From: Aristolochia californica
Lineage: Eukaryota; Streptophyta; Magnoliopsida; Piperales; Aristolochiaceae
Assembly (NCBI GenBank): GCA_029961685.1
Contig: JARWKL010000010.1
Coordinates: 5,071,769 to 5,135,768 of the forward strand
Direction of reading: 5' to 3'
Length of the DNA stretch: 64,000 nucleotides
Each line of letters starts with the position of its first letter. Positions within the stretch are counted from its first letter, which is position 1. Below the pieces are notes generated by a model. The model was not told the DNA's origin, searched no databases, and saw only the letters and a list, made by a program, of their open reading frames with translations. Of the stretch, positions 23,000-33,200 are shown one piece after another. Both the position numbers and the translations under genes were made by a program.

Positions 23000-23588
23000 A
23001 TCACCAAGAAGTTGCAGGACTCTGTTTTCTGCAACTCAGTAGCCTGACGGTCCCGTAGCCAAAAGAATGTCGCCGACGATCGACGACGACCGCAGATGAC
23101 TGTACCACCAGCCTGTTATCGCCGCCGATCACCACTATCGCCGAAGGAAGCCGACTTGCAAAACTCAGTTTTCTTTCTGCAACGACGGTCCCGTAGCCGA
23201 AATTGCGTCACCTGCGAGCGCCGAAGATCGTTGACGTCCGCACCATCGGCCCCGTTGTCGTTGCCGACCACAGCGCCGAAGGAAGCCAACGTTGCCGTTG
23301 CCAAAGAAGAAAAGTGATTTTTTTTTTTAAACTTAGGAACTACTGTTCCTTTATTTATCTGTGGGTCAACCCAACGGATAATGGGTCAACCTAGTGGATC
23401 CAAATCGGACCCGAACCGGACAACAGGACCCTAATCGGACCCGAACAGGATCGGGCCAGAACAAGGAAAGGACCGAACAGGACCTGAACCGGTCTAATAT
23501 TGGACCAGACCGGAACCAGACAGGACATAACTGAACCAGACCACTTCCTGGACCAGACCCAAAATTCGAATCAACCCAGAGATAGACA
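23000..23588 (+). other. Copia leader / remnant of gag region without clear domain
   Basis: Between the Mutator-like element and the zinc knuckle there is GC-rich sequence with repeated GGACCCGAACCGGA-like words around 23400-23500. The capsid-type gag domain that should precede the knuckle is not recognisable, so it is deleted or decayed. Confidence 0.5.
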
Positions 23589-23957
23589 ATGGGGAGCTAT
23601 CGTCCAATCTTTGGAAAAGCTAACAACCGGGTATGTACTCATTGCGGGGAAAAAGGTCATTCACAACAACGTAGTTACGAGATTATTGGTTATCCAGAGT
23701 GGTGGGACTTCTCAAAAAAATCTCAGAAAAAGATTGTTGGGGAAAAGTTGTTGTCTTCGACGAATGTTGCCCATCCAGGTATTATTAGTAAAACATCAGT
23801 ATTATCTGCATATTCTGATAATAGAACTTGGATTATTGATACAGGTGCATCTGACCACATGACAAGGGATTCCAATCTGTTAAAATATGTCCTACCTTCT
23901 CCTCAATCCGTTATTTTCACCGCAAATGGTCGTACCTCGCCTATTACTGGGAAATGA
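23589..23957 (+). pseudogene. Copia gag zinc knuckle and aspartic protease remnant
   Basis: One open stretch encodes a CCHC knuckle (CTHCGEKGHS followed by a GYPEWW-type tail) and then the copia protease active site WIIDTGASDHM with its following strand. In life the protease would cut the gag-pol polyprotein. The frame closes with a stop at 23955-23957, well before the integrase, and the amino-terminal gag part is missing. Confidence 0.88.
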
Positions 23958-24109
23958 TTAGTTATCTTGTCAAATAATTTTACACTAGATATTGTCTTTG
24001 TTGTTCCATCTCTTGAAAACAATCTGTTGTTTGTTAGCCAAATTATTCAACTCTTGTTTGTATTGTAACTTTCTAGCCCTTCTTTTGTGTATTTCAGGAC
24101 ATTCTAACC

Positions 24110-26884
24110 CGAAAGATTCTTGGTTATGGTGTTAGACAGGGCAAACTCTACTATTTGGAGTTGACGGAGAATGGGGAATCAAAGATTAGTAAGGCAAATC
24201 AAGATAGTAGTGAAGACAGTGCTCAAGCAACTATATGGTTATGGCACCGAAGACTCGGTTATCTTTCCTCTGTTTATCTTAAGAAATTACGATCACAACT
24301 TTTTTCAGGTTTGAATAATTTGGATTTTCATTGTGACACTTGTGAACTAGCTAAGAGCTACCGTATCTCTTATTTACCGAGTTTGAATAAGAGTTCCGAA
24401 CCTTTTGAGGTTTTTCATTCTGATGTTTGAGGTCCTGCAAAGGTTCCCTCTATTTCTCGAGCTCGGTATTTTGTGACATTTATTGATAAATGCATTAGAA
24501 TGACTTGGGTATCCCTGCTTATAAAAATGAGTGATGTGTGTGTAACATTTAAAAAAATTCACCAAATGGTACACACTCAGTACTAGAAGTAGATTCGTGT
24601 TTTGCAATCTAACAATGGTACTGAGTTTGTCGATGCTTCTCTTTAGGGGTGGTATCGAGCCGAGCCAAGCCCGAACCTGCCTATGTTTGAGCCGAGCTTG
24701 ATTTAAATATTTTGAACTCAAGCTCGAGCCGAGCCCAGTCATGAGCCTAAAATTGTTATTGAGCTCGAGCCCAAAAATTTTAACCGAGTTCGAGCTGAGC
24801 TCGAGCTTCAACATACATTTAAAATTTTTCAAAAAATATATATCAAATAAATTGTATATAAAATTATGCATACATTTTACATAAAATTGGGCATGACCTC
24901 TACATAAAATTGGGCATAACCTATATATATATATATATAATACATATATAAGATTTGGCATGAACTCTACTTAAAATTGGGCATAATTTATGTATATAAT
25001 ACCTGTATAAAATTCGGCATGACCTCTACTTAAAATTAGGCATAATCTATATACATATACCTGCATAAACACTCCATAAACACTCCATAAAATTGTCTAT
25101 ACATTCCAGAAACACTCCATGAAATTGTTTATACACTCCATACACTCCATAAAATAGTCTAAACACTCTATACACTGCATAACATTATGAATAAACTCCA
25201 TACAATAATCAAACAGAACAAAATTAAATGAAATATCACTATCAATTTACAATCACCCAAATAAAAATTATAAATCCATTATAAATTTACAAACTATAGT
25301 TGTTTCTCTTTATGCTACAAAATAATATACGTCCCTGAATGAGCAAAATCTCCACCTATGACAAAAACAAAAAAATAAAATTAGTTATTGTCAAATAAAA
25401 AAATACTCTTCCACTACTAGTTACTGAATGTCGTTAAAAATATTAAAAATACGTCATTGTCAGGTGGCAGAGCAGCGGCAAGGGAGGTGGCTGGTGCGGA
25501 TGGAATTTCATTATCAGGTAGCAGAGCAGCGGCACTAAAAACGGTTAGTGCATTCAGAATTGCCTCGTCTGGTGGAAGAGCATCGACACTAGAGGTGGCT
25601 GAGGCGGACGGAATTGCATCATCTGAAGGAAGGGCAGTGGTTGGGGCGGATGGAATCACATCGTCTAGATATGATGAAGAGTTTTTTTTTTTTTTTAATA
25701 AAAAAAAAATCTGCAAGCACGAAACTCACATGTGTGAAAGCCCACGTGCGAGTTTGCAAGCTGCGCACGTACGTGCGCAGGACGACGCGTCCAAGGGGGG
25801 TGGTGGTGGCATCGGCAGACTAGAGCAGTCGGCGCTATGGCCGGAGGGGTGAACGACGGCAGCGGGGTTGACCAATTTCGGCGGTAAATCAACGACGAGA
25901 GAAGAGAGAAGGAATATTCGGGGATTCTGTACTGTGTCGGCTGGCTGGGGGCAGTCGGCGCTGTGGCCGGAGGGGCAAACGGCGGTGATGGTGAGACAAA
26001 ATCATGACAAAGACTGCATCAGCAAAGATGAGTCTGTGCGGCACCGACACTATGGCTATCGGTGTGAACGATGTGAGGCTGAGTGGTGTAGTAGGGGATG
26101 GTCGCTTAGCGACGACGTGCGGCTGTAGGGTGCCGATTTTCGGTGGGCCACGGGAGCGATCGACGGTTGCAAAAGTTCGGCGGGCGACGAGAAAATCATG
26201 CTAAAACGACATGGAAATGGCAGAGAAGCATGGGAAATGGCAAAGAAGTATGGGATTCGTAGAGACGGAATGGCGGGACTCTCTTCCGGTCCCAAGACAG
26301 ACTCCCAAAAATTTTCTAAATCCCCCCGATACCTGAATAGCCACTCGTTAAATTAACGAGCCGGCGAGCCGAACCTGGCTCTGGTCGAGCTCGACTCGTT
26401 AATTTAAAAGAGCCAATTTTTCATTACGAGCTCGGCTCGAGCTCGAGAGATAACTAATCGAACCGAACCGGCACCGAGCTAAACTCGAGCGGCTCGCGAG
26501 CCGGCTGGGTTAAAAGCCACCCCTACTTATGTTGGAAACTTTCTAAACAATCATGGAATTCGTCATTAGACCTCATGCACTTATATTCCCAAACAAAATG
26601 GATTGGCAGAGAGGAAGAATAGACAACTTTTGGAAGTAGTGCGTGCCTCTCTCTTTGTCATGAACATGCCTCGGTTTTATTGGGGCCAAGCTGTCAAATT
26701 TGCTGCCTACCTTATCAATCGAACATCTTCTCAAGTTATAGACTTTCAAACTCCTCAACAAAAACTGCACTCCCTAATTTCCATTCCCCATCTTCTGAAT
26801 CTTGAACCCCGGGTTTTTGGGTGTATTGTATATGTTCATATTCCAAAAGTCTTGCAAAATAAACTTGATCCATGTGCTAAATGA
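24110..26884 (+). pseudogene. Copia integrase remnant, interrupted by a hAT derivative
   Basis: The pre-integrase zinc domain is visible at 24.23-24.36 kb (LWHRRLGYLS then FHCDTCELAKS). The catalytic core follows with stops at 24428-24430 and 24583, reaching a QSNNGTEFVDASL-like word (second catalytic aspartate region partly replaced) where the hAT derivative enters at 24644. After the insertion the core resumes at 26526, with NGLAERKNRQLLEVVRASL carrying the glutamate, and runs to 26884. Frame breaks rule out function. Confidence 0.88.
24644..26525 (-). mobile_element. Non-autonomous hAT deletion derivative, 1882 bp
   Basis: Ends TAGGGGTGGT and GCCACCCCTA are hAT termini. Flanking octamers CTTCTCTT and CTTATGTT agree at six of eight positions, a decayed target duplication. 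Its right ~300 bp is the complement of the left end of the hAT copy at 17551, and 25316-25445 is the complement of that copy's post-transposase sequence, so it is the same family with the transposase deleted, in opposite orientation. The interior has poly-T/poly-A (25682-25709) and GC-rich frames that are not genes, plus a run of ACTCCATAAA-type short repeats at 25.07-25.2 kb. It interrupts the copia integrase. Confidence 0.9.
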
Positions 26885-27019
26885 TGTGTTTTTGTTGGCT
26901 ATTCTGATTTTCAAAAAGGATATTGGTGCTATGATCCACAAACCTGAAAACTCCATGTAACTATAGATGCCTCGTTCCATGAATTAAAACCTTATTACTC
27001 AGGGGGAGTCTCACAGAAT

Positions 27020-29060
27020 TCTCTTCTGGGGGAGAGCTCAAGTAATGAGAATAATGAAGGGGCTGAGTTTATTGAGTTAGAAACGGTGAATGAATTGTTT
27101 AATCAACAAGAGAATAGTGGAGGTGCTGAGTTAGAAGTGGTGAATGAATTTTTTAACCAGCCAGGTCTCCATGATGTGCAATAAGACTGTGCTCCCAACC
27201 ATGAAGCTGAGAGTGAATCATTAATTGCTCATGAAGAATCCTCAAAGTTGCCTCCGTCTGCACCATCAACTGAAGAATCAACCCAGAATGTTCCTCCTTA
27301 GGTAAATACGAATCCTGTGTTTGATGAATCTATTGAAACATGTATTCCTACAGAAAATATAACTCCTAGATATCCACAAAGATTGAATAAGGGAGTTCTA
27401 AAGAAACAGTATGAACCTGATCCTAAAGCCAAGACCAAAAACTCAATCAACAACTATGTGTCCTCCCATAGGTTGACTAAATCGTATGCATTTACTTTTG
27501 ATAAATTATCCAGGGTTTCTATTCCTAGTAATGTATAGGATGCATTAGCTGATCCAAAATGGAAAAAGGCGATGAACGAAGAGATGAAGGCTCTACAAAA
27601 GAATGTCACGTGGGAATTTGTTTCACATCCTAAAGGAGTGAAGACAATTGGATGTTGATGGGTGTTCACGGTGAAACTCAAACCGGATGGAAGTATTGAA
27701 AGATATAAAGTTTGACTAGTTGCAAAGAGATATACTCAAAGGTATGCGATAAACTATCAGGATACTTTGGCACTAGTAGCTAAGATCAATACAATTCGTA
27801 TTCTTATATCTATAGCAGCAAATTGAGACTGGCCTCTACAACAATTTGATGTTAAAATGTCTTTATCATTGGAGACTTAGAAGAAGAAGTCTACCTGGAT
27901 ATACCACCCGGAGTTAAAAGTGGTTCTTTATGTCAAGGTAAAGTCTGTAAATTGAAGAAGTCATTGTACAAGCTAAAACAATCACCTAGAACATGGTTTG
28001 GGAGATTCTCGGCTACAATGAAGGAGTTTGGCTATAAGTAAAGTAACTAAGATCATACTTTGTTTTTAAAACACAAAGAAGAAAAGTAACGGTTGTAATT
28101 GTGTACGTTGATGATATGGTCTTGACAGGAGACGACCCATGTGAAATGCAAGCTTTACAGGAGTATTTAGCCACTAAATTCTAAATGAAGGTCTCAGACA
28201 ACTTAAATATTTTTTGGGAATTGAGGTGGCAAGATCGAAACATGGATTTTTCCTTTCACAAAAAAAATATGTGTTGGATTTTCTAGCCGAAACCGGAGTG
28301 CTTGATTGTAAACCAGTAGAGACGTCCATAGAAATGAATCATAAGCTCGGAATTCTCCCAGATCATATCCCAACAAACAAAGGGCGTTATCAGCCAATTA
28401 GTTGGAAGATTTATCTACCTATCACACACAAGACCAGATGTAGCATATGCAGTGAGTGTTGTGAGTCAGTTCATGCATGCACCAAGTGAAGAACATATGG
28501 AAGCGGTCTATCGAATCTTGAGATACTTAAAGAGTGCTCCTGGAAAAGGTTTGTTATTTACAAAAAAAAGTATCTCTAACATTGAAGGATACACAGATGC
28601 TGATTGGGCAGGAGATCAGACAACCAGATGATCCACGTCTGGTTACTTTAATTTTGTGGAAAGTAATCTTGTCACGTGAAAAAGTAAAAAACAAAAGGTA
28701 GTATCAAGATCAAGTGTTGAAGCTGAATTTCAAGGCATGACTCATAGTGTATGCAAATTGTTATGGATAAGAAATATACTGAGGAACTTAGGGATTGAAT
28801 ATGCTGAATCTATGAATCTCCACTATGATAATAAGGCAACCATCGAAATTGCAAAAAATCTTGTTCAACATGATCGCACTAAACATGTTAAAGTTGATCG
28901 TTATTTCATCAAGGAAAACCTCGATGCAAAGATTATACAATTTCTTTTTATTCCATCTGGGATTCAGCTGGTTGATATGCTCATGAAGGGAGTATCAGGG
29001 AAAGTATTTCATGGTATAATTGACAAGTTGGGCATGATTGACATCTATGTACCAACTTGA
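27020..29060 (+). pseudogene. Copia reverse transcriptase and RNase H remnant
   Basis: After an acidic linker (27.0-27.5 kb) the reverse transcriptase begins with DPKWKKAMNEEMKAL and NVTWEFV, continues through WPLQQFDVK and an IVYVDDM-type active site at about 28.1 kb, and RNase H follows with GYTDADWAGD, SRSSVEAEF, a DNKATIEIAKN stretch and RTKHVKVDRYFI. Numerous in-frame stops and several shifts occur. The frame ends at 29058-29060 just before the polypurine tract, the usual place for copia pol to end. Confidence 0.9.
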
Positions 29061-29067
29061 GGGGGAG

Positions 29068-29253
29068 TGTCGGAATCAACTGTAAATTGTGTAAATTGTT
29101 ACCGTAATTATAGAAACGATTTGTTTCCTTGTTTTTTTCCTGATTATAAGTCCAAATTAGGTTGTAAATGTATTATAAATTCATGAAGAGAATAATATCT
29201 TGGGAAAAATTCTTTGAAATCCGTCTTTGTTATTTGTGTTAGTCGGTTTTACA
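29068..29253 (+). repeat. 3' LTR of the copia element
   Basis: A 186-bp segment starts TGTCGGAATCAACTG straight after the GAGGGGGAG polypurine tract and ends GTTAGTCGGTTTTACA. Compared with the 5' LTR it shows many substitutions and small indels. It lacks the 1.2-kb insertion and so gives the empty site for that element. Confidence 0.9.
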
Positions 29254-29409
29254 ATGATATTTTCGACTAGTTGGCCAGGTACAGCAGGAAGCCGACGATC
29301 ACGTCACGGGAGATCCAGGCCTCCGTGAGATTGGTGCTTCCAGGCGAGCTTGCGAAGCACGCCGTTTCGGAGGGGACGAAAGGCGGTTACAAATTTCACG
29401 AGTTCTTGA
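29254..29409 (+). pseudogene. Histone H2B pseudogene, 3' portion
   Basis: Immediately after the copia element the sequence reads on from Asn-Asp into IF, an in-frame TAG, then [16 protein letters not shown] and [19 protein letters not shown], the H2B carboxy-terminal helix region. A one-base insertion then shifts the frame; in the shifted frame the ending FTSS and a TGA at 29407-29409 are recovered. A few residues between the third helix and LARY are deleted. Together with 14970-15222 this accounts for nearly a full H2B. Confidence 0.92.
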
Positions 29410-30240
29410 ATCATGTCCTAGAGATAGCTAGGATTTGTCATTACATGTTTCCTCTTCATTTCTATACTTGTTTCATCTGTTATCTTGGATGTAAAGAAAT
29501 CATTTTCCCTGAGTCGTGTTCTTTGCAATTTTCCTAAGCGATTGCGCTTCAATGTGTTGAAGGATGAAGCCCCCCTCTGGCTTCCTGTTAATATGAGAAT
29601 AGAGAATTCGATTTCAAATAGAATTTATCTTTTCGCTAAAGCTGATCATCTGTGTTTATCTTCAACTGCAGTAGAAGTCAAAACGCTCATGAACAAATTC
29701 AAGCGATCTGCTGCTGGCAGATCTCATGACGATATTTGCGTAACACTCGCGAACTTTGTATTCGATCTTATGTGATTATTTCAGATGAAGTGTTCTTGTG
29801 AAGAAAGTGATATTAGTTAAAGAATTGAACCGAAAAAAGGCACCAAAAAACCGAGGCAAGATGATGACAAAGGCATATAATTATTTAAAGTATTAAATTT
29901 TAATATGACAATAATAAATACGCTTGTTTTTATATGTAATAATAAAATTATTGTCTCTGGGTAAGACGCCAATGCAAGTTGAACATCATTGACATTTTTA
30001 TTTCTTCAGGCCGGTCAAGCTCTTCACCCCGGAGGAGAGCGATCGTGACATCTGTTCTGGTGTTGCTCTTAAATATTCACCAGATTCTTCGATCACATCG
30101 ATGAATTTGAAGTTACTTTTTTCTCACGTCTTCTAGTGGCCGGCTGTTAATCAACTCTTTCGTCATGGCCTCTGGTTTTATATTTAGGGTTTTCAAAGGT
30201 TTGTATTCATTGTAGAGCTACTGCAAGCAATTCTGGGGGA
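29410..30240. other. Intergenic: H2B 3' flank and upstream region of the UNC93-like gene
   Basis: The open frame at 29485-29775 (96 codons) resembles no family I know and is probably chance. The last ~250 bp, with CTTCACCCCGGAGGAGAG and a pyrimidine-rich stretch, is likely promoter and 5' UTR of the gene starting at 30241. Confidence 0.5.
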
Positions 30241-33200
30241 ATGGAGTCTGTTGATGCTCGCGAGGAGGAAGCACTGCTTGTCCCCGGAAATTCGCCACGG
30301 AGCCATGAAAGAGATGTTCATATATTGAGCTTTGCGTTTTTATTCATTTTTTCAGCTTACGGAGCGGTGCAGAATCTGGAGAGTACCGCGAATAAGGTAA
30401 GAACTGCGAAGTGGTACAATTCATAGAACTTTTTTGCAGTTCTTTCCTTAACTCGGAGTAGCTTAATTCGAGTCCATTGTCGACGTTTTGGGAATTTAAA
30501 AATGCTAATGATACGTGGGTCTTTCGCTGATGGCCGGTTGGTTACCAAAATTTAGTTATGCACTTATCTTGTTATTTTTTCTTCTTAGGAGGGCTTCGCT
30601 CAGTTTCTGGTTTCCTGGTTTTTATTGATTTGCCTTTGGTGAGCTGATAAAATATTTTACTCTTCAGGAGAAAGATTTGGGTACTACTTCAATGGGAATA
30701 TTGTATCTATCTTTCACGTTTTTCTCATTAGTGGCATCTTCCATGGTGAGGGTTCTAGGATTGAAGAAGTCATTGGTTCTTGGGACGACTGGTTATTGGA
30801 TTTTCATTGCTTCCCATCTGAAACCAACCTTGTAAGCTTTTCTTATTCTTCTTCCCCTTCTTTATACCAGTACTTTGAAGAGAAACATAGGAAACTGAAA
30901 GTCAAAAGTGTTAGTCTCCTTGAAAGATTAATTTTCAGGTAGTTATCATCGCCCACAAATATTACCAAAGCAAACCCAATTAGAAATTTTTTTTTTTAAA
31001 CACAATTAGAAAAGAAAAAAGAAAACCAAAGCTGAAAAAATAGTTTATTTTTTTCTACGTTGCTTCCTTATAGCTCTTCAGGCAATTATTCATCTTTAGT
31101 ATGTCTCTTTCCATGTTTTTCCTCAAAATGGGATAAGGGAGTTGAATGTTTTCTATGATTGCTTCTTTTTAGCTCTTCGGACCATATTCATCTTTGGCAT
31201 ATCTGTTTCCCTGTGTTATGAACATCGGTAGTAGCAACTTGCTTTAAGTGTGAGGGAAGAAGATGAAGATAATAAGATAATAAGAATACTTGAGTTTAAG
31301 CGAGAACAAGGAAGAGGCAGGAATAAACATAGAGAAAAGAAGCAGATAGAGAATGAGAGAGATAGAGAGCAGATACAGTGAGGAATGGAGTTCAACGGGC
31401 ACTCCCCTCTACATTCTCCTATTTTTAACTTACAACTCAAGCAACTAGAGCATAAGCAAAACTAGGACTTTGCTAATTTAGACAGTTAGTCACAACAACT
31501 TTAATTAAAGCACCTTTATCAACTTAAGAGCTTTTTGAAACGAAGCTCCTAATGGACTCTAGACTCCTTGGCATGCATGAACAGACCTCTGCACTAATCT
31601 CCTATGTCATAATACATGCCCTTACGATTCCATTCCCCTAGAAGATCAGCCTTACCCTCAAGGTTGAAAATCTGGATAATTGAGGAGGATTTCATCTTCG
31701 ACTTCCCAAGTAGCATCCTTGAGTAGGGTATGGTTCTACTGTACAACAATTTGTCTGAAACCTGTTGTTGTGGCGAACACATCATTTCTTTAAGATGGCC
31801 AATGGCCGAGGTTGAGAGGCCATCAAGCTCAGGGTGGCATTGAGTGTGCAATGGGATAAGAACCCATAAACGGCTTCAACTATGAGACATGAAAAACCGG
31901 ATTGATGGAGTGATAGGGATGCTCCAATTTGTATTCAACTTTTCCAATTCTGGCCAACACTTTGAACGGGCCATAAAAGTGAGGAGAAAGTTTGTGACGC
32001 CCGTGGACAACTACTGATTGCTGCCTATCTGGTTGGAGCTTCAAGTTTACTTGATCACCGACTTTGAGTTGGGGTTCACTATGCTTCTTGTCATATCGAA
32101 GTTTCTTACGGTGCTGGGGAAGAGTAAGGCGGTGCTTGAGATTCTTCAAAATATCATCATGGGTAGCCAGTGTCCTTTCGAGTTCTGCAACCTGGGTGGT
32201 GTCTAAAACATATGTTGAAATAAGTAGGATGATGCATGATAGGAGTATGATAGGAGAAATGTCGTAGTAGTGCTCTGCCCTATGGGAGAGTGAGACCCAT
32301 TCCTTTGGTTGGTCACCTACAAAACAATGTAGATTAGTTCCCAAGCAATAATTGAACGCTTTGGGTCCATTTGTTTGGGGATGATAGGCTATGCTCATTG
32401 TAAGGAAGTAAAATTGAAGAAAAATAGAAAAAAAAATAGAAAGAAAAGAGAAAAAATAAGGAAGAAAGGGTTGTTGTATAACAACCTGTTGGATGGGGAA
32501 GAAATCTACCTCCCATCAGGTTTTATTTCTCGCTTAAGTTTTTTTGTTTGAGCTACCCTAAACATCTCAATGTATTAATGCAAACAGAATTTGACAATGG
32601 TTGCCACCCAATGGAAAAAATCTCTGGTGGTCCCAAGTTGGCACGATTGACATTGAAAAGATAAATCTGAAGGTAAGGTAGGAACTGGCCCAACTTCAAA
32701 GATGATGAATATCTCAACTGTAGATGCCAGTAGATCTAACTATTATTTGTTGTCTTAAACAATATCCAAGTGATAGAGGTCTCCTCTCTCATATCCGAAA
32801 ACAATCATCCTCCTCATCTGCAAATCTTGAACACACAATGAGAAGGAAAAATGTAATAGAATAGTTTAAGATTTATGAGTTGGCTTATTGTCAATAGATT
32901 GACTTAAAATTAAGGAACATAAGATAGAAGACAATAAAAAATGGTGTGTTGGGTGAACAACCTCTTCACTTGTGACAGACGACAAAGAACCTATGCTAAT
33001 TGTTTTGACTTACAAGAGGAGGAAAGAGATAAAGTAGTGAACAAGGATGATGTACTTGATATATTGGCTAATGCCTCATAATCAATAATCCGTGAAGATT
33101 GATAAGACACATAGCATAGGTGTACCAGGTGTAGCTCGAGTGGCATTGGCTGAGGATGAAGTGCTGGCCACAATACGAATAGAAGTAGGAATAGCTATAA

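Larger units (their letters stand above)
15223..29253 (+). mobile_element. Decayed Ty1/copia retrotransposon inserted in the H2B gene, itself carrying three insertions
   Basis: The element is bounded by the 5-bp duplication ATGAT (15218-15222 and 29254-29258). Order on the plus strand: 5' LTR, initiator-Met primer site, leader, gag zinc knuckle, protease, integrase, reverse transcriptase, RNase H, a GAGGGGGAG polypurine tract (29059-29067) and 3' LTR; integrase before reverse transcriptase marks it as Ty1/copia. Removing the LTR insertion, the Mutator-like element and the hAT derivative leaves about 4.7 kb, and little of gag before the zinc knuckle seems to remain. Many stops and frameshifts, and LTRs that differ noticeably, point to an old insertion. 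Confidence 0.9.

Noticed and set aside
25457..26295. Several frames of 65-131 codons around 25.4-26.3 kb
   Set aside because: All lie within the non-autonomous hAT derivative; alternating Ala/Ser composition from imperfect repeats, no homology.
29485..29775. 96-codon frame downstream of the H2B remnant
   Set aside because: No family resemblance, and it begins inside the probable H2B 3' flank; kept as intergenic.
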